A stretch of DNA of 64,000 nt from Alphaproteobacteria bacterium (GTDB taxonomy: Bacteria; Myxococcota_A; UBA796; CAJQPC01): assembly GCA_020632795.1 (NCBI GenBank), contig JACKEV010000024.1, forward strand, positions 1-64,000. The letters run 5' to 3'. Under the pieces are notes generated by a model that saw nothing but the letters and a program-made list of their open reading frames with translations, was not told the origin of the DNA and did no database searches. Shown piece by piece: positions 33,640-44,900 of the stretch (positions are counted from its first letter, which is position 1; each line of letters opens with the position of its first letter). Both the position numbers and the translations under genes were made by a program.

Positions 33640-34695
33640 TCAGTTGTCGTACTGCACGACGCTCAACATCGGGTCCCCCGAGCCGACCACGAAGTACAGG
33701 ACGTAGCTGCCGTCGTCGATGTCCCGCCAGTCCGCGACCATGTAGGTCTCACCGTCCGTGGAGCGCGTGAACGAGCCCACCACCATCACGCCCTGGTCCT
33801 GGGGCCCCAGGGTCACCCGACCACCGTTGACGGTGTGCTGCAGGTGGGGCTCCCAGATGAAGTCGAAGGCGGCCACCGCGACGTCGCGCTGCACGTCGCT
33901 CAGGGCCAGCCCGTCGAAGTCCACCGTGCCCATCAGGCTCCCCGCCTGGGGGATGAAGCCGGAGAGGACCTGGATGTCCCCCGGCCAGTCCTGGGCCGGC
34001 TGGCCTGCGGCCGCGCGCTCCTCGGCTTCGCTGTAGCCGTCCTCCCAGCTCGGGCCCTCCAGCATGGTGAAGCGCCGGGCCAGGCGCACCCGGCCGTCGA
34101 AGGCGTCCCACAGGGGCACCTCGTCCGCGTAGAAGCGGGCCCCGGTGACCAGCCGCTCGTCGGGGGTCCACACCTCGACGTAGGCGTCGTCGGCGTCGGT
34201 GGTGGTGGTGACGATGTAGATCTCGTAGGTCTCGAGGACGCCGCGGTCCAGGCGCACGCTGCCCTCTCCGGCGGCCTCGAGCCGGACGGCGAAGTCGAAG
34301 GCGGCGAGCACCTGGGCGGGCAGGGTCTCGCGCGCGGGCTGGCCGGTGCGGGCGTCGATCTCCTCGCCATCGGGCAGGCCCGAGAGGAGGGTGCGCGGCC
34401 CCGCGCTGTGGTCGGCCTCGAACCAGGCCTGCACCGCGGCGCGGATGTCCTCCAGGGGGGCGGGCTCCGTGCCGGTGTCGTCGGTGGCGGTGTCGTCCGT
34501 CGCCGTGTCGTCGGTGGCGGTGTCGTCCGCCGCCGTGTCGTCCGTCGCCGTGTCGTCGGTGGCGGTGTCATCGCCGCCGGTGTCATCGGTGGCGGTGTCG
34601 TCGGTGGCGGTGTCTTCGGGGGTGGCGCTGTCGTCGGTGGTGTCGTCGGTCTTGGGGGTGCAGGCGAGCAGCGCGCTCAGGAGAAGGACGTGCAT
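33640..34695 (-). CDS. Lipoprotein with Thr-Asp repeat linker
   Basis: 351 residues. Lipobox SALLAC (Cys12), then a low-complexity linker of about 60 residues built from TDDTA units, then a beta/alpha domain of about 270 residues with no recognised family (YEIYIVTTTTDADDAYVEVW, FDFIWEPHLQHTVNGG). The acidic linker likely holds the domain away from the membrane. It is the most repeat-rich of several such lipoproteins in the window. Confidence 0.75.
   Translation of the reverse strand: MHVLLLSALLACTPKTDDTTDDSATPEDTATDDTATDDTGGDDTATDDTATDDTAADDTATDDTATDDTATDDTGTEPAPLEDIRAAVQAWFEADHSAGPRTLLSGLPDGEEIDARTGQPARETLPAQVLAAFDFAVRLEAAGEGSVRLDRGVLETYEIYIVTTTTDADDAYVEVWTPDERLVTGARFYADEVPLWDAFDGRVRLARRFTMLEGPSWEDGYSEAEERAAAGQPAQDWPGDIQVLSGFIPQAGSLMGTVDFDGLALSDVQRDVAVAAFDFIWEPHLQHTVNGGRVTLGPQDQGVMVVGSFTRSTDGETYMVADWRDIDDGSYVLYFVVGSGDPMLSVVQYDN
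34473..34652. repeat. Tandem 15-bp-type repeat coding TDDTA units
   Basis: Degenerate tandem copies of gtcgtcSgtSgcSgt (S = C or G) in the Thr-Asp linker. The near-identical units could change copy number by slippage and so vary linker length between strains. Confidence 0.75.
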
Positions 34696-34925
34696 CGGGG
34701 GCCTCTGGCTGGAGATGTGCGTCCCGTATCCGTTGGTGGCGATGGCGCCACCCGGGGTGCACAAACGTGGCCGGGTTGTCGCGCAGCACGGCCGGCGTGC
34801 GCGCGCCGGGCCTGTTGACCCCAAGGACCCCGTCACGGATACTCCGGCCCCGGACGGCGTGCGGCTTGAGCCGCACCCCTCCGCGCTGTCCGCGTCCGCC
34901 GCCTGAGCCACTGAGGAGAGGCCCG

Positions 34926-35981
34926 ATGCCCTGGCGTCTTGAGATCCACCACATCGGACTCCACGAGGAGGGAGATTCGACGCTGATCATCATGCGCCAT
35001 GACCAGGAGGCGTGGACCCTGCTGGTGGACGGGGGCTTCGAGCAGGCCGGGGCGGACATCTGGCGCTACCTGACCAGCAAGGGCGTTGTCCGCGTCAACG
35101 TCATGGTGGCCACCCACCCCGATCGGGACCACATCGGCGGGCTGCGTCATCTGCTCGACTACGGCTTCCCGACGGACGTCCTGGTGTTCCCGCAGGAGCA
35201 GGACGGGTACAACAACCATGAGCCCGACAACGAGGGGCTGCGCCTGCTGCAAGCCGCGGTCAACGCGGACGTGCCGATCCGGGGGGCCAACGGCACCTGG
35301 ATCGCTCGCGACATCCTGAGCGGCCAGGGCTTCGACGGCGCCGCTCCGATGAACGGGGTGCTCCCCGGTCTCCCCGCTGGCGCCCCCAAGGTGTATGGCC
35401 TCGCGGCCGACCGCTGGGTCCCCGGTCCCAGCCGCGTTGGGGGGACGGGGACGAACGAGCGCAGCATCGCGCTGCTGCTGGACTTCGGCGGGTTCCACTA
35501 CTACCTGGGGGGCGATCTGCCCAAGGACTCCGAGAGCAGCCTGGTCGCGCAGCTTCGGCGTCGTCACTCGAGCCCCGTCTACCGGACGATGAAGCTCAGC
35601 CATCATGGCTCCAAGGAGTCCAGCCCCCAGGGCTTCCTCAACGAGATGAGGCCGGGGCTGGCGGTGGCCTCCTGCGGCTGGAACAACCAGTACGGTCACC
35701 CCGACGATGAGACCCTGAGGCGGCTGCACCGCGCCGCCAGCGAGTGTGTCCTGCTCTGCACGGGGAAGGCGCTTGGGGTCGACGAGGACGACCCGGTGAC
35801 CGGGGGCCCGCCGATGTCCAAGCCGGACGTCTCCGGGTTCGCCGAGCTGGACCGCTCGGGCGAGCCGGCCGTGTGGCAGCCCGGCCACGTCGTCTTCCAT
35901 GTCGATGAAGTGGAGCTCTGGTTGGAGTGGTATCCGTTCAACAACGGCGGCCGTTGGCAGTTTGTGGAGGTGTTCCCGTGA
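34926..35981 (+). CDS. MBL-fold hydrolase, ComEC C-terminal type
   Basis: 351 residues, soluble. Metallo-beta-lactamase fold: LLVDGGFEQAG, metal-binding ATHPDRDHIGGL, FHYYLGGDLPKD and MKLSHHGSKES, the order seen in the hydrolase domain of ComEC/Rec2 and its free-standing relatives. These are nucleases or phosphodiesterases. GAGGAG precedes the ATG. The last codons overlap the GTG start of the giant protein (GTGA), so the two proteins are made together. Confidence 0.88.
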   Translation: MPWRLEIHHIGLHEEGDSTLIIMRHDQEAWTLLVDGGFEQAGADIWRYLTSKGVVRVNVMVATHPDRDHIGGLRHLLDYGFPTDVLVFPQEQDGYNNHEPDNEGLRLLQAAVNADVPIRGANGTWIARDILSGQGFDGAAPMNGVLPGLPAGAPKVYGLAADRWVPGPSRVGGTGTNERSIALLLDFGGFHYYLGGDLPKDSESSLVAQLRRRHSSPVYRTMKLSHHGSKESSPQGFLNEMRPGLAVASCGWNNQYGHPDDETLRRLHRAASECVLLCTGKALGVDEDDPVTGGPPMSKPDVSGFAELDRSGEPAVWQPGHVVFHVDEVELWLEWYPFNNGGRWQFVEVFP

Positions 35982-38900
35982 GCACGCTGACCGCCCTCCG
36001 GGCCCTGCTCGCCGACGCCGCGTCCGCGCCACCGCTGACCCTCCACCCCGACGCCCTGCCCCGACCGCTCCTGGAGGGCCTCGAGCAGCTCCCCGGCGCT
36101 CGGCTCCAGCTCGTCCGCCCCAGGCTGGACGTGGGCGAGGCCGGCGCGTCGTCGCTGGTGGGCGCGCTGGCCACCCCCTGGGCGCTCCTGGAGCTGGGCG
36201 GGCTGCGGGTCGAGGTGCAGGGCGCTCGCCTGGACTTCTCCACGGACCCCGCCCAGCCGGCCGCGCTCCACCTCCAGGGGGTGGTCGACCTCGGGGGCCC
36301 GCCGCTGGCCTTCGACGCGGCGGTGCGCGGCGGCCGGATCGACGTGGCGCTGCCCGTCGAGGGCCTCTCCCTGCAGACGGTCGTCTCGGCCTCCGGGCTT
36401 CGGGCCGGGCCGCTGCTCGCGCTGGGCGCATTCGACCAGCTCCTGGGGCTGGGCGCCGATCGGGTCGTCCTGTCGCTGGGCCTGGCCGAGGCGGGCACCC
36501 GCGCGCTGCGGCTCTGGGTGCCCACCCCGCTGGCGCTGGAGCTGGGGGCCGAGCGGGCCCTCGCGCTGCGCGAGCTGGAGCTGGAGCTGAGCACGCCCAT
36601 GTTGGCCGGGCAGCGGCGTCGCGCCTGCGCGGTCACCCTGCACGGTTCGATCGAGCTCGGCGCCGCGTTTGATGTCCGCGTAGAGGTCTCCAGCGCCCAC
36701 CACGCCTCGCTCCGGCTGGCGCCCGCGCCGGAGCAGGACCCGCCGGGCCTGGCCGAGCTGGCCGCGTTCGCCGGGGGGGCGTCGGCCCGCGCCGCGGTGG
36801 TGGCCGCGGTGGACGCGGGGCTGCTGCCCGAGCTGTCTGTGCGAGGTGTGAGCGCGACGATCTCGCCGGCCGGGCGCGCGCTGCAGGTCCTCCTGGTCGA
36901 CCTGGCGTTCCAGTTCGCCGGCCTGCCGATCCGGGCTTGGGCCTCGTTCCCGGACTTCACGGTCCACGGCGCGCTGGCCCCCTCGACCCGGGTGGACCTC
37001 GCGGCGCTGGGCGCCCGGCTGCTCCCCGGGGCCAGCCTGCCGGCCCTGGCGCTCGACGCGCTGAGCGTGCAGCTCCAGCCCTCTTCCGGCTCCTGGTCCC
37101 TGGCTTGTGCCACCTCGGAGGGCTGGCCGCTCGGCCCCCTCTCCCTGGAGGGGGTGTCGCTGGCGCTGGACCACGGCGCGGGCGGGACGCGCGCCGCGCT
37201 CTCCGGCGTCCTGCGGCTCGGGGACGTGGGGCTGCGGCTCTCGGGCGAGCGCGCCGCGGACGCCCAGGGGGCCGGCTGGCACCTCTCCGGGGAGCTGGCG
37301 TTGGCGGAGCCGGTGTCCATCTCCGCCTTGGGGGAGGCCCTGCTCTCGGACCCCGACCCCGGCGCGCCGCGCCTGGACGCGCTGCTCGAGGGTTTCCAGG
37401 TGCGGGCGCTCTCGGTGACCTTTGACAGCGACACCGGCGCCCAGGTGACGCTCGCTGGCGGCCTCCCGCTGCTGGGCGGGCTGGAGCTGCGGACCGAGGT
37501 GACGCTGCCGGGCTCAGGCGCCACCGAGCCCCGCCGGGTCACCGCGACCGCCGCGCTGCGCGAGGGCGTCCGGCTCGTGGATCTGCTGGCGCCGCTCGGG
37601 GTGAAGGTGCCGCAGGTGGTCTCGGACCCCCTCGCGTCCGCCCCCGCCCCGACCGTGACGGTCGCGCTGGGCGCGAGCCTGTCCGTGGAGCTGACGGCGG
37701 GCAGCCTCACCCTCTCTCTGTGGCGGGTGGCCGGCGCCTGGTATCCCCGGCTGCAGGCCGGCGGCGTGGGGCTGCCGAGCCAGCTCCAGGTCCCCGCGCT
37801 CCTCTCCGAGGTGCTCTCGGACACCCACCTCGTCTGGACCCCAAAGGCCGTCCCGGCCGAGGCCCTGGGTGAGGCGGTGGACGCCCGGCTCGCGGTCGTC
37901 ACCGAGCTGCCCTTGAACGAGACCGCGGTGGGCCGGTCCCTGGGGCTCTCCGACCGGGTGCCCATCGCCCTGGAGGACGGTCAGGTCTCCCTGGAGGTCA
38001 GCTTCGACCTGCTGCGCGGGCAGCCACGCGCCTTCCTGGACGACGTCACCTTTCGCGAGCTGGTCTTCGGCTACCGCTCGCCCGCCGAGGTCTCCCTGGC
38101 GGCGACCTGCGACATCACCCTGCCGGACAGCGCCCACACCACGCTGCGCCTCAAGGGCCGGGTCGACGCCGATCTGGCCGACCAGGAGGTCTCCTTCGGG
38201 CTGGCCCTGCTGGGCGAGGTGCGGGGCGGTCAGGTCAGGGCCTGGCAGGAGCCCTTCGGCTTCCCCGGCCTCACCATCGCCCGGCTCGAGGTGGAGCTGG
38301 GCAGCAGCCTGCGCGCGTTCTCGGGCGCGGTGAGCGTGGGCCGGGCCACCGCGCAGCTCGACGCGGTGGTTCAGAAGGATCAAAGCGCCGTGTACTTCCA
38401 CGGCGAACACCTCACCGTGCAGGACCTGCTGGACGGCTTCACCCGAGGCCGCGCGCCCACCCTGCCCGCCTTCCTGGGGGCGTCGGGCTTCGAGGAGCTG
38501 GAGGTGGACTACTGCGCCTCCCCCGGCCCCATGTCCCACACCTTCCCCAGCGGCCTGCAGCGGAGCTGGACGCCGGGCCTGCGGGGCAAGGGCAAGCTCA
38601 ACCTGCTGGGGATGCGGTTCGCCGCGGTCGTGGACCTCGACCAGGCGCGCTTCGCCGGCAGCATGTCGACGATCCGCGCGGGCGAGGTATTCAAGCTCGA
38701 GGCCCGGCAGGCCTCGATCGACGTGCCGTCCTGGGCCGAGGGATTCACCGACGCCGGGGGGCCCTGGGCCCTGGTGGACGGGAAGGCCGGCGAGGCCGAG
38801 CTCCACGCCTCGGTCGTGCTGCTGGGGTTCCGCCGGGACGTGTCCGCGTCCATCGATCACAGCGGCCTGCAGCTCTCCCTCGAGGACACCTTCGCGGTGG

Positions 38901-41900
38901 GCAGCCTGCTGACCTGGAGCGCCTCGCTGGGCCTCAAGCTGTTCCACGGCGCCCGCGGCCTGGACGCCGAGATCAGCGGCCACCTGCACGCCGCGCTCAA
39001 GTTCAACCCCCGCACCGTGATCGACGAGGCGCTGGGCGTGGACCTCGCGCTGCTGGACCTGGATCTGGTCGACATCGCGATCACCCTGGACGTGTGCGCC
39101 GGCTACCGCGACGCGGCCCTGTACGGGGACCTGACGCTGTCTCTGGAGCTTTGGGGCGAGCCCTTCTCGGTGGGCATCGACGTGAAGGCCGACCTCACCC
39201 CGGCGGGCCTGGCCGAGCTGGTCAAGGACCACGCGGGCCGGTTCGCGGTCCAACTGGCCCTGCAGATCGGCAAGATGATCCTCAAGGCCGTCGTCGCCGC
39301 GATCGAGGCGATCGGCGAGGTGCTCAAGGAGATCGGCGCGGCCCTCGTCGAGGCGGTGAAGGCCATCGGCCGGGCGCTGGAGGCCATCGCGGACGCCTTC
39401 GAGAAGCTGGGCGAGGTGCTGGAGGAGGCCGGCGCCGAGATCGCGTCCTGGTTCGGCGATGACTCGGGCAAGGAGCGGCTGCGCCGGGAGCGGGAGGCCG
39501 AGCTCGCCCGCGCCCGCGCCGAGGAGCAGCGCCATCGAGCGCGGGCACGGGCGCTGCGCGAGAAGCGGCTGGCCCAGATGCTGGACCTGCTCGAGCACCT
39601 GGCCGAGGGGGCCGCGGCCTCCAAGGCGATGAAGGACGAGGTGCAGGCCCGCATCGACGCCTACGGCTCGACCCTGCCCTTCAACAACCCGTTCACGCAG
39701 CAGGCCGAGTTCCAGGCCGTCTCGCGGGCCTACTACCAGGGGCTCTGGGACGAGGCCGTCGCTCGGGCGGAGCGCCGCGCGGCGCTGCGCCAGGAGTACG
39801 AGCGCGTGGTCCAGGCGGCCCGCGCCGAGCTGGCCGACCTGGAGCGTGCGCGGGCCCGGACCCAGGAGGACGCTGACCAGGCCGAGGCCGAACTGGCCGC
39901 GATCCGCGAGGCCCAGCGCGACCTGAAGGCCGATCTCGCGGCGATGGAGGACGCCCGGGTGCGCGCCCAGCAGGCCGTCGCGGTGTCCCGCGAGGGCGCC
40001 GCGCGGGTGGAAGCGGCCCTGGACGAGGCGACCTGGCTCACCCAGCTCGTCACCACGGAGCAGGGCCGGGTGCGGTCGGCGCAGGCGGCCTTCGGCGCGG
40101 TGGGCGGCGGGGTCGACCCCAGCGCTGGCGACGAGACGCAAGCCCAGACCATCCTCGGTGACGCCGCCAGCCCGCTCCAGGAGGCCGAGGCCCGCGCCCA
40201 GCTCGCTCGCCGCGAGGCCCAGGCCGCCGCGGACCGGGTGCTCCAGGCCCGGGTGGCCCTGGAGAGCCTCACCCTGACCCGCCTGGAGGCGGTCTTGAGC
40301 CTCGCGACCTCCGAGCTGACCGCCCACGAGACCTTCAAGGCCTGGATGGACCTCTCGCAGAGCGCCGGGGGCGCGGCCCGGGTTCGCCTGGAGGGGCGCC
40401 TGCACGACGACGCCCTGAGTTTGCTGGGGGCGCTGCCCGACCTGACCCGGCGCGCCCTGGTGGACGGCGCGGCCCAGGCGACCGCCGCGCTGGCGGACCT
40501 CCCCGACGCGCTGCCGCCCCCCTCACCCGGGCTCAGCGCGGCCGAGCTGGAGGGGCTCATGACCCAGGGAAGCGCGGGCTGGAGCGCCCACGCCCGTGGC
40601 CTGGCCGCCCGGTGGACCGACGCGCAGCTCGATGCGGGCACCCTGCCGCCGGGGGCCGCGCCGCTGCTGCCCCCCCTGGACCCCGCCCTTCAGCCGCCGA
40701 CGCTGAAGGGGCCGCTCACCGCGCTGCTCCAGGATCCTGTGGCGGACGGTTGGCTGTCGGGACAGATGGCCCGAGGCAGCAGCCTCGCGGCCAGCAAGGC
40801 CGCCCAGCGCCTGGCCGAACTGGTGGTGCGCCGGGAGGCCACCCGGGCCCGCTGCGAGATCGCCGACGTCCGCGTGAAGGCCGACAAGAGCCTGATCGAC
40901 CGCCTGGCCAAGGCCCGGGCCGAGCTGCAGGAGATCGAGGATCGAAGGGAGCGCAAGAAGCGCCTGGCCCAGGCCGTCGAGTCGGCCAGGACCCACGCGG
41001 CGCGCGCCGAGGACGCCGCCGACGGCGCCCGGAAGACCTACGACCACATGAAGGGCGCGGTGACGATCATCCACGACCTGCTGAGCCCGGCGAACATCGG
41101 GGGGCAGATCCTGGGCGGCTTGAGCAGACTCTTCGGCGGACCCGAGCCCGCGCCCGCAGCCACGCCCTCGACCGAGGACATGGACGGGCACATGAAGGCC
41201 GCGGAGGACGCGGTGCAGCGGGCCGCCAATGCCGCAGCAGACGCCCGCAAGGCCGAGCAGGGCATGGCGCCCCATGCCGCGATCCAGGAGCCCACGGAGC
41301 CCCAGGTCCAAGCGGCGGAGGCCCAGGCCGGGACCGTCCACCAGCACGCCATCCACGCGGGCACCGAGGCCGCGAAGGTCGGCGTGGAGTTGACCGAGGC
41401 CATGACCGCAGGCAACCTGCTGGAAGCAGCCCAGGCCGCGCTTCAGCACGTCGACAAGGGGATGCTCACCGGCCTGGCCGGTCACAAAGCCGCGATCAGC
41501 GATCCCATCGACACCCTGGTGGCGGTCGGGCAGCGGGTCGTGGAGGAGTTCAAGGCTGTGGTGGCCGCCGCCGAGGAGGCGGTCGCGAAGCTGAAGGCCG
41601 TGGCCCCGGAGCAGGCCGCCCTGGTTCGCTCCGAAGCCGAGCTGGCGCAGGCGCAGAGCGCGCTGGTCACCCTGGAGGGCGAGATCGGCCCGGCGCGCGC
41701 GGCCTTCAGGGCGGCGGCACAGGACTGGGTCGAGCGCCGCTGTGGCCCGGTCGTCTCGCTGGCCCGGCCCCTGCTCGAGATCCTCGCGGATCCTGCGGCC
41801 GCGCGGCAACTGGCCGTGGTTCGCGGCCAGGGCGCGGGCGTGGACTTCTCCAGCCTGTCCGCCCTGCGGGCCGCCGCCGAGGCCCCCCCCACCGCGCAGG

Positions 41901-44900
41901 TCCAGCAGGTGGAGCGCGCAGGCGAGCAGCCCCTGCCCACCGCGCTGACGGTGCTGCAGGTGCAGGCGGTCGTCGATTGGGGCCGGACCCTCACCGCCCT
42001 GGGCGCGCAGGCGCGTGCGGTGCAGCAGGGCGCGACGCAGCACCTGTCCGCGCTGACCGCCCTGCGTGACGCCGCGCTTCAGGACTGGCCTGCGGCGGCC
42101 GCGGCCGCGGCGCTGGGCGACGCGCAGGCGGAGCTGGAGGACGCCCGAGCGCAGCAGGCCAGCCTGGTCGCCCAGGGCGCGCAGGCCACGACGGCCGCCG
42201 CGTCCGCGCTCTCCGCCGTCGACGGCCAGCTCTCCGCCTTCGCCTCGATCACCGCGCGCGCCAGGCAGACCCTGAGCGAGCGACGGACGCAGCTCGACGC
42301 CGTCCTGGCGGATTTCAGCCAGCTGTCGGTGACCGACACCCTGGCGCTGGACGAGCGCGGCGACGCGGTGTTGACCCGGCTCGAGGAGCTGGACGGCCGC
42401 CTCTCCGCGGTCACCGACCAGCTGACACAGCTCCGCCGCGCGCAGGGGCGGGTGCGCTTCCCCGACGCGCCCCCCCGGTCGGCGAAGCTCCCGGAGCTGG
42501 ATCGGGCCCTGCAGGCGGCGGGGGCGGTGAAGACGACCCTCGAGGATCTCCAGGCGAGCATCGGCGAGGTCCAGGATGTGCTCCGCCCCCTCCGCGCCGA
42601 CCTCCACGCCCTCTCCCAGGACACCGCGCAGCTCAGGGCCGACGTGGGGACGGCCACGGCCTCGCTGAACGCGCTCGTGGACAGCGCCGACGACCTCATC
42701 GCGACCTTGCGAGAGACCCTGGCCGACCTCGAGGCGCTCGCGGCGGACGCCGCCGCCGCCCATCACGCCCTCCTCGACACGCGGCTTGGCCTCGAGCGCT
42801 GCCGCGTCGGCCTGTCCTGGGCGTGCCTCCGCCTGAGCGTGGAGGCGGCCCGCCACGCCGCGCTGGCCCGGATGGTCGAGGAGGCGAACGTCGCGCGCGC
42901 GCTGCGCCGGCCCGCCATCCTCCCGCTGCTGGAGTCCAGCCGCGCGGACCGGGCGTCGTTGGGCGCCGCGCGGGCCGCGCGGGATCAGCGGGCGCGAGGC
43001 CTCTCCAGGCGCCTGCAGCTTCGCCGCGCCCGCCTCGCGATGGAGGACCTGGCGTATGGCCGGCGCCTGCACGCCGCCTTCTCGGATCACCTCCGGGGGG
43101 TGGTCGAGCCGCAGCTCGCGCAGACCCCCGCCCTCGATCCCGAAGCGTACGCCGGGCCTGTGGAGACCACCTGGGTGCTCGAGGTGCACAGCGAGGGCGA
43201 CGCGACGCTGGTGGCGATGGAGGTCTCGGCCGACGGCTACCTGGTCACCACCGACACCATCGGCCTCGGCGGCGCCTTCCACCTCGCCCGCGTCGAGGAC
43301 GCCGAGCATCCCAACCGCCTGTCCATCCGGTCCGCGCTGGACGGCCGCGCCCTCCGGCTTGATCGCTGGCCTCAGCTCGTGCCCGAGGGGTTGGCCGCCG
43401 GGGAGCGCGACGTGGCGCCTGCCCAGGGCTCCACCCTGGCGTGGCCCTTCGAGACGCGGCTGGCCCTGGACGGGGAGCCCCTGCTGGAGGCCGAGGGGGT
43501 CGGTGAGCGGTACGGCCAGCCGACGTTCCGGCTCTCCCAGGGTCAGGGCGACGCGAAGCGCTGGCTGGCCTGGACCCCTGGAGGGGTGCTTCATGTCACG
43601 CCGGACGCGCACGCGGCGGCCGAGGTCGCCCTCCGGGCGCGGTTGGCCACGCCCCTGGCGGACGGCGACGACACGCCCCTCCATCCGGCGTACGGGGTTC
43701 CCGGGGAGCGCCCCGCCGACACCAGCCGCGCCTTGGGCCTCAGCCCCGTCACCGGGCGCGCGGCCGCGCTGGCGCGGCGATGGCGCGCCCGGCTTCGGGC
43801 CGCCCTGCGGCAGCAGCTCGGCGTCCGCGAGGACTGGCTGACCGCGCAGCGGCACGCGGCCGATCGGGCGATCATGCGCCTTCGCGCGGCGGGGTGGCGG
43901 ATCACGCTGCGGCGGCGCGAGCGCTCGCGCTGGCAGGCTGCGCTGGCTGCCCTGACCCTGCGGACGCAGATCCACGACAGCCGACTGCCGCTGCATCGCT
44001 CTGCGACGCTCGACCGGGGGGCCGACGCCCCGAGCCCGGGCGCCCTGTCCTTGTGGCTGCGCGCCGGGGAAGGCGTGGCTGGAGACGTGGTGCAGCTCCT
44101 CGGTGCGGACGGCGGTGTCCTCGCCGCGCTGGCCCTGGCGTCGGACGCGGAGGGCGGGCTCAACATCCGGGCAGGGGACCTCGTGACGCCCCTCTCCGCA
44201 GGGGACTGGCGCCACGTCACCCTGTCGTGGCGCGGCGTGGCCGCCGCTCTGCTGGTTGACGGCGTCCAGGTCGCGAGCGGCCCGCTGAAGGTCTCCGAGG
44301 TCATCGCCCGCGTGGTGGTCGGGGGGATTCGGGGGGCTGGAGGGGACCTGGAGCAGGTCGCGCTGTGGGGGCGGGCCCGAGACGCGGCGGCGGCGAGCGT
44401 GGAGATGCAGCAGGGGCTCGGGGGGCAGGAGCCGGGCCTGCTGTCGGTGCTCTGCCGGGTGACGGCGGACGCCGAGTGGCAGCGCTGTCGTCGCGGCGGC
44501 GCGGGCTTCGACGGCACCTCGGTGCCGCTGCCCGAGGGGGTCGAGGTCCGCCCCACCACCTGGCTCGCCCGCACCCGACGCTGGCGGGAGCGTCTGGCGC
44601 GCGCGGCTGCGGCCTCCGATCCCATCGCCTCCTTGATGGCCGATCTGGCGACCTCGGACGGCGCCGCGCCGACGGCGCTGTCCCAGGCCCTCGCGGCCGA
44701 CGGCGCGCGCCTCACCGACGGCGCCCGGAGCTGGTCGCCCGAGCTGCTGCGCGCGGCCATCTCAAGCTGGCGTCCGGGGCGGGCTGCCACGGCCCAGGGG
44801 CTCCGCGCGGAGGCGCGGCGGGTGGGCATCGAGCTTGGGGCGCTGGCGGACGACGTCGCGCTGCGCACCCTCGCGCTGGCCGCCGCCGCCAAGGCCCTGT

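Noticed and set aside
34473..34652. CRISPR-like array
   Set aside because: Units are 15 bp, contiguous, without spacers, and encode an in-frame protein linker.
37514..40405. Very long open frame on the minus strand inside the giant gene
   Set aside because: GC-rich codons on the plus strand leave few stops on the opposite strand; its Gln/Arg/Gly/His-rich composition is that of an antisense shadow, and it has no start signal.
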